A stretch of DNA of 40,326 bases from an uncultured Bacteroidia bacterium. Lineage in GTDB: Bacteria > Bacteroidota > Bacteroidia > Bacteroidales > UBA932. Every line of letters starts with the position of its first letter. Position 1 is the stretch's first letter. The stretch covers positions 1 through 40,326 of the forward strand of contig CACZKE010000025.1 of the NCBI GenBank assembly GCA_902781705.1. Direction: 5' to 3'. Both the position numbers and the translations under genes were made by a program. Under the pieces are notes generated by a model that saw nothing but the letters and a program-made list of their open reading frames with translations, searched no databases and was not told the origin of the DNA. Shown piece by piece: positions 23,399 to 31,018 of this stretch.

Positions 23399-24560
23399 GG
23401 GAAAGCAGGATGGATGAATCGTTTCCGCCAAAGCCGAAGGCGTTGCAGAGGATATGTTTCAGGGGCAGATGCCCGGTCGGAGCCGGGCATGACGCGCCCG
23501 GATAGGGCGTGATACACGCCGGATCGGCTTCCTTCCAATTCAACTGCGGCGGGATGAATCCCTCACGCAAAGCCAGGAGGCAGAAGACGGCCTCGATGCT
23601 GCCGGAAGCGCTGGTCGTATGGCCGGTAAATGCTTTGGTAGAAGAAATCGGCGGCAGGGAATCCCCGAAAACACGCCGCAGCGCCGCACTCTCCGAGGCG
23701 TCATTGTTAGGCGTTCCGGTCCCGTGCGCATTAACATAGCCAATGTCCTGCGGATGCAAGGCAGCCATCGCAAGGGCCTTTTGCATAGCGAGGAAAGCGC
23801 CTTCACCGTTTTCGGAGGAAGCCGTCTGATGGAAAGCGTCGCAGGCATTGCCGAAGCCGCTCAAAATGCCCAGGGACCGAGCCCCACGGTGTTTCATCGA
23901 AGTCTCGGACTCCAGGATCAGGAAGGCGGCGCCCTCCCCCAGGTTCAAGCCAGCCCGCGTGGCATCGAACGGGCGGCATGGGGCCTCATCCAGGATCATC
24001 AGGGAGCCGAATCCGTGCAGATGGAAGTCCGACAGGCATTCGCTGCCGCCCACCGCCACGATGTCGGCCCGGCCGCTGCGGATCAGATTCGCACCGAAGA
24101 TAATGGCGTTGGCGGCCGAAGAACACGCCGTGGACAGTGTCGTCGTGAAAGGCGCCCCGCCGAAATGGTCGGCAATGGCATCCGTGGAAGCGCCGCAGTC
24201 GTGCAGCCGGGAATAGGCCGGAAAAATCCGTTCCGTCAGGTCCATACCGCCGACGGTCGTCCCGCCGATGAGAGGAACACCCGTAAGATCCTTCAAACCG
24301 GCCTGTTGCAGGGCTTCCTGCAAGGCAACGATCCCCAGGAGCGATGTCCGGGAAAGTCCCTCCGCAGCACCGCACCGGGCAGCAAGTTCCTTATTCGAGG
24401 CCTTTACCTCCCCCACCGGAAAGCGCCGCTCATCCGTCTGCAGATACTGCACGGGAGCGATACCGGCCAGCCCCTTCCGGAGCGCGTCCAAGGTCTCTTC
24501 CTGGCCGCACCCGATGGCGCTGACGACACCGGCGCCGGTGATATGAAGGACAGGAAGCAC
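23391..24560 (-). CDS. Beta-ketoacyl-ACP synthase (FabF-like)
   Basis: This 389-residue condensing enzyme has a complete Cys-His-His triad: Cys146 in STACSSAA, His279 in NAHGTGTPNNDASE, and His314 in FTGHTTSASG. It should extend an ACP-bound acyl chain by two carbons using malonyl-ACP. The start is a GTG directly after the TAG of the upstream ACP gene with no spacer; no ATG gives a better N-terminus (the protein begins LPVLHITGAGVVS). The 3' end overlaps the half-ketosynthase gene by 8 nt. In context it is one of two ketosynthases on the minus strand of a polyene-type cluster. Confidence 0.9.
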   Translation of the reverse strand: MLPVLHITGAGVVSAIGCGQEETLDALRKGLAGIAPVQYLQTDERRFPVGEVKASNKELAARCGAAEGLSRTSLLGIVALQEALQQAGLKDLTGVPLIGGTTVGGMDLTERIFPAYSRLHDCGASTDAIADHFGGAPFTTTLSTACSSAANAIIFGANLIRSGRADIVAVGGSECLSDFHLHGFGSLMILDEAPCRPFDATRAGLNLGEGAAFLILESETSMKHRGARSLGILSGFGNACDAFHQTASSENGEGAFLAMQKALAMAALHPQDIGYVNAHGTGTPNNDASESAALRRVFGDSLPPISSTKAFTGHTTSASGSIEAVFCLLALREGFIPPQLNWKEADPACITPYPGASCPAPTGHLPLKHILCNAFGFGGNDSSILLSHA

Positions 24561-24821
24561 CTACTTGGTCCGGTTCGCAGCGACATACTCCGCCATGACG
24601 GCGACGCTCTGGAAGACCTTCTTGCCTTCCTGCGGGCTGGCCAGCCGGATACCGTAATTGCGCTCCAGCAGCACAATCAATTCCAGGACGTCGATGGAAT
24701 CGAGTCCCAGGCCTTCGTCCCCGAACAAGGGGGCGTCATTGTCGATATCCGCAGGCGTCATCCCGTCCAGGTTCAGGGCGTCGATGAGTTTCAGTTTGAT
24801 TTCATTGATCAAGGTTTCCAT
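24561..24821 (-). CDS. Acyl carrier protein (second copy)
   Basis: The 86-residue product is a small acidic carrier with the phosphopantetheine attachment Ser42 in GLGLDSIDVLELIVLLE. It shuttles intermediates between the ketosynthases, reductase, dehydratase and acyltransferase of the cluster. An in-frame extension to 24902 is unsupported, as the METLINEIKLKLIDALN start is standard. Its first 20 nt overlap the end of the half-ketosynthase gene upstream, and its stop abuts the GTG of the next ketosynthase. Confidence 0.92.
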   Translation of the reverse strand: METLINEIKLKLIDALNLDGMTPADIDNDAPLFGDEGLGLDSIDVLELIVLLERNYGIRLASPQEGKKVFQSVAVMAEYVAANRTK

Positions 24822-25344
24822 ATATGTTTTCGGTATTGAATGCTTTTCCGTCGCCGTCCCGCTCCACCAGGAACGCGAAGGCGGTAAAATCGTCATCGGC
24901 ACGGCAGTCCACCCAGCCGCAAAGGGCCGATGCCGTCACCTCGTCCTGGAACGCCTGTTCCACAAGAGCGGCAAAAACGGCCGGGTCGAAACGCTCCAAA
25001 ACGTATGCCGAGGTTTCCCCCGCATACTTGTTCCGGATGGCGATCTCCCCTGTAATGATGTTGGGAAGGGTATAGACGAAGAGGGCGGGCGAAGGGAAAT
25101 CCTGCACCGTCTCCTCATAGTGCCGGTCATTGCAAAGGCAGCCGTGCGTACTGAACATCAGCACGGCCCGGTCCTCCCGGGGCTCGAAACGGGGTTCGTC
25201 GGCCAGTTCTTCGGCCAGGAGGAAACCCAGTTTGCAGGCCGTATCCATCTTGAAGAATTTGGGGTAATCCCCCACCCGAGCCCGATACAGGGCCGTCAGG
25301 TCCGTTCCCGTGGGAATCGAGGCAAACCGCTTGATCGTCAGCAT
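24802..25344 (-). CDS. Second half-ketosynthase-like protein
   Basis: I recognise no named family for this 180-residue protein, but it parallels the small ketosynthase-like protein at the operon end. SPALFVYTLPNIITGEIAIRNK aligns in pattern with PTHFMQSTHNTIASMIAIRL, and ALCGWVDCR with ALVGWFDEL. So it looks like an N-terminal thiolase-fold half without the nucleophilic Cys. It could pair with the adjacent full ketosynthase as a non-catalytic subunit. The ATG at 25344 overlaps the ketosynthase end by 7 nt and follows a GGAGG ribosome-binding site in that gene. It overlaps the ACP gene by 20 nt at its 3' end. Confidence 0.65.
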   Translation of the reverse strand: MLTIKRFASIPTGTDLTALYRARVGDYPKFFKMDTACKLGFLLAEELADEPRFEPREDRAVLMFSTHGCLCNDRHYEETVQDFPSPALFVYTLPNIITGEIAIRNKYAGETSAYVLERFDPAVFAALVEQAFQDEVTASALCGWVDCRADDDFTAFAFLVERDGDGKAFNTENIYGNLDQ

Positions 25345-26432
25345 GTCTCACCTCCTTTCCTAAAGAGTAAGGCCCCATTCACCCCGCCAAAACCGGAGAG
25401 CAGTTTCACGAAGGCCTTCCGCTCGGTCACACCGGCCTCGGCCGATACTTTCACCGGGCGGCTGACGCCAAGTTCCGAGAACCCTCGGGTCGGCAGGACG
25501 ATACCTTCGTCCGCCGCCCGCATGGACAGGATGGACTCCAGGATTCCCGCCGCGCCCATCGTATGGCCGAAATACCCCTTCAGGGCGTTGACCGGTACAT
25601 CGATGAGCCCGGCCCGGTCGATGGCGATGGACTCCATTTCATCGTTGTAGAGGGTGGAAGTGCCATGGACATTGACAAAGGCGAGTTCCTCCGAAGCGAT
25701 ATGCCGGAGTACGTAGCGCAGGGCCTTGTAACTCCCCTCGCCCGTCCGGGATGGACCCGAGATATGGTTCGCATCGTTCCGGACCGCCCCGTCCACGAGT
25801 TCCCAGCCGCTCTCGCCGAAACCCAGCACGACCGCCGCGGCGGCTTCTCCGAGGTTCAGCCCGTTCCGATGCGCGTCGAAGGGTTTGCAGGGAGATTCCG
25901 AAAGGGCTTTCAGGGATTGGAAGCCCGTCACGATGAAACGCGACTGGACCTCCGCGCCGACCACGACGACGTGGTCGAAACCGCCGCCCAAAAGCATCCG
26001 CCGGCCTTGCAGCAGGGCCGCCAGTCCGGAAATGCAGGCATTGGAAACCACCACCGGAGGATTCGGGTTGCCGAAGGCGTCCACCAGTCTTCTTGCGGAC
26101 ACGGCCAATGTAACATCCTGCGTGCCAATATGTTCTATATTCCCCTTGATCGAAGAGAGGACGAAGGCCGTCCGGGGACTGGCCGGGTCGATGCCCGAGG
26201 CCTCCACGGCCCGCCGGGCCGCCTCGATCACGATCGAATCAAAGAAGGACTGACCGGCGACCGTCCACCGGGAACGGTCCATGAGCGAAGCCACGAAGGG
26301 CTCTTTCACGCCGAAGGTTCCCGTATGAAGCCGCAGGGCCGATTCCCCCCGAAGCACCGCGTCGAAATTCTCCGTCACCGTCTCTCCGAGCGGCGACAGG
26401 ATGCTTTCCCCTATGCAGATGACTTTCTTCAT
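25338..26432 (-). CDS. Beta-ketoacyl-ACP synthase (FabF/FabB-like)
   Basis: This 364-residue ketosynthase is shorter than FabF (about 410) but keeps the triad: Cys133 in SNACISGLAAL, His256 in NVHGTSTLYNDE, and His290 in GYFGHTMGAAG. The N-terminal MKKVICIGESILSPLGET and the Phe-Gly-Gly near the end (SGFGGVNGALL) are family features. It overlaps the dehydratase gene by ATGA at its start. It would condense malonyl-ACP with a growing, probably polyunsaturated, chain. The neighbouring half-ketosynthase suggests a heterodimeric condensing unit; this is inference. Confidence 0.88.
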   Translation of the reverse strand: MKKVICIGESILSPLGETVTENFDAVLRGESALRLHTGTFGVKEPFVASLMDRSRWTVAGQSFFDSIVIEAARRAVEASGIDPASPRTAFVLSSIKGNIEHIGTQDVTLAVSARRLVDAFGNPNPPVVVSNACISGLAALLQGRRMLLGGGFDHVVVVGAEVQSRFIVTGFQSLKALSESPCKPFDAHRNGLNLGEAAAAVVLGFGESGWELVDGAVRNDANHISGPSRTGEGSYKALRYVLRHIASEELAFVNVHGTSTLYNDEMESIAIDRAGLIDVPVNALKGYFGHTMGAAGILESILSMRAADEGIVLPTRGFSELGVSRPVKVSAEAGVTERKAFVKLLSGFGGVNGALLFRKGGETC

Positions 26433-26869
26433 TCCGCTTCCTTTTCTCCGAGGGCCGTCTTCAGGGACGCCTCTGCGATGATTTCCTCCCCGACCCGGGC
26501 CACAGCATCCGTCAGGGATATGCCAAATACATCCTCCCGGAGGATAATGGTCGTTTCCAACGTTTCCCCCACGGCCGGGAGCCGGTGGACCCGGAACTTC
26601 CGGATCGCGCCGATATACCCCACCCGTACGGGAACGTGCAGGATGTACTTGTTCAGGTATCCGATCCGCGCCGCGCTCGACTGGGCCATGTTCTCCAGGA
26701 TGCCGGACGCCGTCAGGTGCCCGTCTTCTACCAGCAGATGCCCCTCCGGAACGGTAAAGGCCGTCACGGTCTCCACCTCATCGTAATGCAGGAGCCGGTC
26801 CACGAAGAGGAACGGATCCCGCTGGGGCAGGATCCCCAGGATGTCGATATCGGCAAAGGGCGTCGTCAT
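26429..26869 (-). CDS. 3-hydroxyacyl-ACP dehydratase-like hotdog protein (ApeI/FabZ-like)
   Basis: The 146-residue hotdog-fold protein has the FabZ-type start GILPQRDPFLFVDRLL and the central helix GILENMAQSSAARIG with Glu59 as expected catalytic acid. In FabZ the first motif reads LPHRYPFLLVD; here the His is Gln (residue 16). From memory, related Bacteroidetes cluster proteins share this Gln, so it may be a family trait rather than a lesion. It would dehydrate 3-hydroxyacyl-ACP to the trans-2-enoyl form, building conjugated double bonds if no enoyl reductase follows. Both ends overlap neighbours by ATGA. Confidence 0.8.
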   Translation of the reverse strand: MTTPFADIDILGILPQRDPFLFVDRLLHYDEVETVTAFTVPEGHLLVEDGHLTASGILENMAQSSAARIGYLNKYILHVPVRVGYIGAIRKFRVHRLPAVGETLETTIILREDVFGISLTDAVARVGEEIIAEASLKTALGEKEAE

Positions 26870-27747
26870 TTCCAGAAATCGTAAAAGTTATACCACTGGT
26901 CGGGATACAGGCGCACGACCTCTTCCAGCCGGCGGGCGTAGGCATCGGCCAGGGCCTGGATCCGCTCCTGTTTCGTTCCCTGCACCGGAACGGGCTCCAC
27001 TTCCAGCATGACCTTGTATTCCCGCCGTTTTTCCTTCATGGCGAAAACCGTCAGGACCGGGACCTGCCGCTGGACAGCCAGGACGAACGGACCGGCCGGG
27101 AACGTCGCCTTTTCCCCGAAGAACAGGCATTCCACCGTCTTCTGCGACCCGAAGACCCGGTCACCGGGAAGACTGGCAATCTCTCCGTCCGCCAGCGCAT
27201 TGTTCAGCGTAAAGATATGGGAAAGATCCTCCGTCACCGGCACCATCCGGACATTGGTGAGTCCGAAAAGCCGGGCCCGGTTCTCCATCACGGTGGCCGT
27301 CTCGCCGCCGAACACCAGTGCGTTCAAGCGCTTGGGCGACTTGAGCGTATAACCGACCATCTCGTAATTCCCCACATGGGAGCTCAACTGCACGAACCCT
27401 TCCTTTCCTGCACAAAGCCCGTCGAAAAGGTCCATCCGGGGCACATCCATCCGGAAGCGCTTCCCCGCATAGGCGGCAAATCGGTCCAGAACTACTTGAC
27501 CGAAAGCGAATTCGTTCAGATAGACATGGGCGAAGGATTTCAACGGAGCGTATCCCAGCCGCTTCCTGTAAAAGGCGAAGGAGGCCCCGAATCCTTTCCC
27601 GAAAAGCATGTAGAACGGGATGACAAGAGCCATGACCGCATACAGGAGCCCCAGGGGAAGGATACGGAACAGCCGGATGAGCGCGCGCTGCATCCAGGGA
27701 GTCCCGTCCGTCGTCCCTTGCCAGCCGGTATGTGCGTAATCAGGCAA
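26866..27747 (-). CDS. LpxL/HtrB-like acyltransferase
   Basis: The 293-residue membrane-associated acyltransferase has a hydrophobic helix (about 30-50) and the catalytic HX4E motif at SSHVGNYEM (His124, Glu129), as in lipid A late acyltransferases. In pigment clusters such proteins attach the polyene acyl chain to a lipid acceptor, fixing it in the membrane. The conserved-looking N-terminal WQGTTDGTPWMQRAL precedes the first ATG (27693). The only start that includes it is a TTG at 27747, which overlaps the end of the ACP gene by 8 nt. The ATG at 27693 is the alternative. Confidence 0.85.
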   Translation of the reverse strand: MPDYAHTGWQGTTDGTPWMQRALIRLFRILPLGLLYAVMALVIPFYMLFGKGFGASFAFYRKRLGYAPLKSFAHVYLNEFAFGQVVLDRFAAYAGKRFRMDVPRMDLFDGLCAGKEGFVQLSSHVGNYEMVGYTLKSPKRLNALVFGGETATVMENRARLFGLTNVRMVPVTEDLSHIFTLNNALADGEIASLPGDRVFGSQKTVECLFFGEKATFPAGPFVLAVQRQVPVLTVFAMKEKRREYKVMLEVEPVPVQGTKQERIQALADAYARRLEEVVRLYPDQWYNFYDFWK

Positions 27748-27982
27748 GCCGGTCGAGAATGAACTGACAGAATTGACCGTAGGTCTTCAGTTCCTTGAAT
27801 TGTTCCGGCCGCATCTTGAAGCCGAACTCTTCCTCCACGAGGACAATCACGTCCACGACCTCCAGGCTGTCGATCCCGAGGTCTTCTTTCAGGCGGGCAT
27901 CGTCCGAAATCTTCTCCGGATCGATTTCCAGTTCATCCACGAGGAAGGCGTCCACCTTCGCATTTATTTCATTGATATCCAT
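27740..27982 (-). CDS. Acyl carrier protein (first copy)
   Basis: The 80-residue acidic protein has the 4'-phosphopantetheine site Ser39 in DLGIDSLEVVDVIVLVEEEF, and four-helix carrier-protein spacing. It is the first of two ACPs in the operon. It starts 5 nt after the methyltransferase stop and is overlapped at its end by the acyltransferase TTG start, suggesting delivery of finished chains to that enzyme; that link is inference. Confidence 0.93.
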   Translation of the reverse strand: MDINEINAKVDAFLVDELEIDPEKISDDARLKEDLGIDSLEVVDVIVLVEEEFGFKMRPEQFKELKTYGQFCQFILDRLA

Positions 27983-27987
27983 AGTTC

Positions 27988-29079
27988 TTATTTACGTTTA
28001 CAAATCATGATGCTATGTCCCTGGCCCAGTCCGTCATGGATCTCCTCCACCCGCAGGCCGGCCTGTTCCACCAGGCGCGTCATGTCGTCGGAATGATACA
28101 TCTTGGAATTGCCGTTGGCCATCACGGTGAAATACAGGCTCGTCATGGTGAGGCAGAAGGAGGCCGGTTCGAACTTCTGGCGGTCCCAGAAAGTCTCCAT
28201 GATGGCCAGGCGGGCATCCGGTCCCATCACGGCTGCCGCCCGCTGCAGGATGGAGAGGATCTCCGTCTCGCTGAAACAGTCCAGGAACTGGCTCATCCAG
28301 ATGAGATCGGGATGCAGGTCCTCCGGGAAACGGGAAGCCGGATCCAGCATGTCCATGGCATACCCGTCGATGCGCTCCGCACCCGGTTTTCCGGCCGTCT
28401 GCTCCCGCATCATCGCAAGTTGCTGCGGCAGGTCCACGATGGTCACCCGCACGTCAGGATCGTATTCCACGCAGCGCTGTGCCCATCGGCCCGTATTGCC
28501 GCCCACGTCCATGATCCGGCGGGGATGATACTTGAACACGATCTCCAGCGCTTCGTCGAAGGAATGGTCCGAGTAGAAATGGTCGAAACCGAACCAACTC
28601 TTCTTCACCTGCTCCGGCAGGGAAGAAAGGCCCTCATACAGCGTAGGCCAGTCGCCGAAATGCGCGAGCCCGGCCGGTTTTCCTTCCAGCAGCGCTTCCT
28701 CCAGGTGGAAGAAGCCCTCATAATTCACGTCCTGGTTGAAATCCAGGTTCACACGCGTAGAAGGGTCGTTCAGGAGGAACCAGCCCGTCTTGGAAAGGGA
28801 GTACCGGTCTGTTTCCGTGTCGATCAGGACCGTGCCGATGGAAAGCGACGCTTCCAGGAGCACCTTGGCCGCATATTCCGAAAGTCCGGCCGCCTCCGCA
28901 ATCTCGGGAAGCGTCATCTCCCGGTCGCGGAGCCGCTCCAGGATGCCGAACTTGATCATCAGCCGGCTGGCCTGGAACACGATGGGCCCGAAAGCGATAT
29001 ACTGCGCGAGGCGCTGGGCCTCCCGCGCGGAGAGCCGGTCCTTGGTATAGGCCTTTTCTATTTCCGGGAAAAGATTCAT
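27988..29079 (-). CDS. SAM-dependent O-methyltransferase (acetylserotonin O-methyltransferase-like)
   Basis: The 363-residue product has the two-domain plan of family 2 O-methyltransferases: an N-terminal winged-helix dimerisation domain (about 20-105, with PEIAEAAGLSEYAAKVLLEA) and a Rossmann domain. The SAM-binding loop is DVGGNTGRW (191-199), and an acidic strand end lies at TIVDLP. Family members methylate hydroxyl groups of aromatics. In this cluster it may methylate the aryl head group of a polyene, as methyltransferases do in aryl polyene loci. The start overlaps the hydrolase stop by ATGA. Confidence 0.9.
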   Translation of the reverse strand: MNLFPEIEKAYTKDRLSAREAQRLAQYIAFGPIVFQASRLMIKFGILERLRDREMTLPEIAEAAGLSEYAAKVLLEASLSIGTVLIDTETDRYSLSKTGWFLLNDPSTRVNLDFNQDVNYEGFFHLEEALLEGKPAGLAHFGDWPTLYEGLSSLPEQVKKSWFGFDHFYSDHSFDEALEIVFKYHPRRIMDVGGNTGRWAQRCVEYDPDVRVTIVDLPQQLAMMREQTAGKPGAERIDGYAMDMLDPASRFPEDLHPDLIWMSQFLDCFSETEILSILQRAAAVMGPDARLAIMETFWDRQKFEPASFCLTMTSLYFTVMANGNSKMYHSDDMTRLVEQAGLRVEEIHDGLGQGHSIMICKRK

Positions 29080-29834
29080 TTCAGTTTGTCTTTCAGGAAC
29101 TCGACGGAGAGGGAAATGACCTCCGGACGGCGCTTGGACAGGATGTGGTTTTCACCCTCCAGGATATGCAGGACGCTGTTTTTATACACCGCGTCGTACT
29201 GCTCGCTGTACCGGTGAGGAACAATGGAATCTTCGGTTCCATGGATCAGGCATACGGGGCCTTCATAGCGGGAAGAAGTCTCGTAGATGGGAAGTTTCTG
29301 CGCCACCTGAAAATAGCATTTCCCCACCGTATGGAAGAACACACGGAGTTTTTCGGGAGGATTCGACGGGTCGTAGGTCTTGCCCATCAGGACACCGTTC
29401 AGGGCATCGTCCTTGAGAACCGCCGCCGGAGCCAGTTGCACGAGGGCCGTCACTTCACCAGCACCCAGTTCGCCCGCCAGCATGCCGGCCACGACACCGC
29501 CCTGGGAGTGCCCCAGGAAGGCGATCTTGCTCACGAAATCCAGCGTCTTCGCATAAGCGAGCACCACCTTGGCGTCCTCGATTTCCGTCAGGACCGTCAT
29601 CTCGCAGAACTTGCCGTCGCTCCGGCCGTGACCGTCAAAGTCAAACCGGAGGGAGGCGATGCCCTCGGCCTCCAGCGCCTGGGAAATGCCCTTCAGCGGC
29701 TGCAGGGCCTTGTTGGCCATGAAACCGTGCATGAGAATTACCAGCGGACATTTCTGCCCATCCGGCAATTCCGGCCGCTGGAGCAGAGCCGAAATCCGCC
29801 CCTTGGGCCCCTTGAGACTCACTTTCGTCTTCAT
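29076..29834 (-). CDS. Alpha/beta hydrolase, Est1E-like cinnamoyl (feruloyl) esterase type
   Basis: This 252-residue serine hydrolase has the triad Ser110 (GHSQGG), Asp202 (IHGTEDSIVP) and His230 (EGENH). Stretches such as DGKFCEMTVLTEIEDA, LAPAAVLKDDAL and AQKLPIYETSSRYEGPVCLI closely resemble the rumen feruloyl esterase Est1E as I remember it. The triad spacing (92 and 28 residues) also equals Est1E (Ser105, Asp197, His225). It lacks a signal peptide, so it should act in the cytoplasm. As the first gene of the polyene-type operon it might free a hydroxycinnamate-like starter or trim thioesters; both are inference. A consensus promoter ends 7 nt before its ATG. Confidence 0.88.
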   Translation of the reverse strand: MKTKVSLKGPKGRISALLQRPELPDGQKCPLVILMHGFMANKALQPLKGISQALEAEGIASLRFDFDGHGRSDGKFCEMTVLTEIEDAKVVLAYAKTLDFVSKIAFLGHSQGGVVAGMLAGELGAGEVTALVQLAPAAVLKDDALNGVLMGKTYDPSNPPEKLRVFFHTVGKCYFQVAQKLPIYETSSRYEGPVCLIHGTEDSIVPHRYSEQYDAVYKNSVLHILEGENHILSKRRPEVISLSVEFLKDKLK

Positions 29835-29841
29835 AAGAAGA

Positions 29842-29872
29842 CAAAGTTACGGATTATTCCCGTTTATTCAAA
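29842..29872 (-). promoter_or_regulatory. Promoter of the polyene-type operon
   Basis: On the minus strand TTTG (29869-29872), 19 nt, then TAACTTTG (29842-29849) matches the full Bacteroidetes consensus. The -33 element lies beside the lysA stop codon. Only 7 nt separate the -7 box from the hydrolase ATG. Confidence 0.75.
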
Positions 29873-31018
29873 GAAGAACGCTCCCGGGAGCGGGCGGCCG
29901 TTGTAGGTCGAGGCCATGGATTCGCCGTAGGCGCCGGCGCTGCGGATGGCGATGAAATCGCCCCGGCGGCAGGCGTCCAGCGAAACGCCCTTCCCGAAGA
30001 CATCCGAACTCTCGCACACCGGTCCCACGACATCGTATAGTTGCTCCGGCTCGTCGGAAGTCAGGTTTTCGATCCGGTGATAGGCATGATACAGGGCCGG
30101 ACGGATGAGTTCCGTCATGCTGCCATCGACAATGGCGAACTGGCGGAAGGTGCCCTGCTTCACATACAGGACCCGGCAGATGAGGGTTCCGCAAGGAGCC
30201 ACGATACTCCGGCCCAACTCGAAATGAAGTGCCTGACCGTAGCGCAGTTGCAGGTGCCGTTTGAAAGTATTGAAATAGGCGGCGAAATCCGCTATCGGAA
30301 GATGGTTCGGGTGTTCGTAATTGATGCCCAGGCCGCCGCCCACATTCAGGTCGCCGACCGGGAGTCCCTGACGCTCCAGCGTATCCATGAGGCCGTTGAT
30401 CCGGTTGCAAAGGGCCACGAAGTCGGACATGTCCAGGATCTGGGATCCGATATGGAAATGCAGCCCCTTGAATGCGATGTGCGGACATCCCAGGGCCAGC
30501 CGGATTACCTCCGGCAGGGTCGCGTGGTAGATGCCGAACTTGTTCTCGGCCAGACCGGTCGTAATGTTCGCATGGGTATGGGCGCCGATGTCGGGATTCA
30601 CCCGGAGACTCACAGGAGCGACCTTACCCATTTTTTCGGCAATTTCCTCGATGACAAGCAGTTCCGCCGAAGATTCCACATTGAAACGGGCAATACCCAG
30701 TTCCAGGGCATAGGCGATCTCGTCATCGCTCTTGCCGACGCCCGCATACACGATGGTTTCCGGGGCAAAGCCGGCTTCGTACGCCATCCGGACTTCGCCG
30801 CCGCTCACGCAGTCGGCACCGAATCCCGCAGCGGCAATCCGCCGGAGGATTTCCGGATTGGCATTGGCCTTGACGGCATAATGGACCTTCCAGAGAGGCC
30901 GGTCCTTGATTTCACGGCGGACCGCATCCAGGGTCCGCTCCAGCAGGGGCAGGTCGTAGAAATAGAACGGTGTCTTCTTCTCCGCGAACTCCCCTACCGG
31001 GAAGTCCCCCTTCATCAT
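29864..31018 (-). CDS. lysA: Diaminopimelate decarboxylase
   Basis: The 384-residue PLP enzyme makes L-lysine from meso-diaminopimelate. PLP Lys50 is in HYAVKANANP. HFHIGSQI, LNVGGGLGI, the phosphate-binding ELGRSIVAP, the second-subunit motif CESSDVFGK and the Tyr of AGAYGESMAS are all present in order. The start overlaps the lysC stop, so lysine pathway entry and final steps are coupled in one transcript. The downstream operon promoter uses its last codons. Nothing suggests a specialised decarboxylase; a general lysine role is most likely. Confidence 0.94.
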   Translation of the reverse strand: MMKGDFPVGEFAEKKTPFYFYDLPLLERTLDAVRREIKDRPLWKVHYAVKANANPEILRRIAAAGFGADCVSGGEVRMAYEAGFAPETIVYAGVGKSDDEIAYALELGIARFNVESSAELLVIEEIAEKMGKVAPVSLRVNPDIGAHTHANITTGLAENKFGIYHATLPEVIRLALGCPHIAFKGLHFHIGSQILDMSDFVALCNRINGLMDTLERQGLPVGDLNVGGGLGINYEHPNHLPIADFAAYFNTFKRHLQLRYGQALHFELGRSIVAPCGTLICRVLYVKQGTFRQFAIVDGSMTELIRPALYHAYHRIENLTSDEPEQLYDVVGPVCESSDVFGKGVSLDACRRGDFIAIRSAGAYGESMASTYNGRPLPGAFFFE

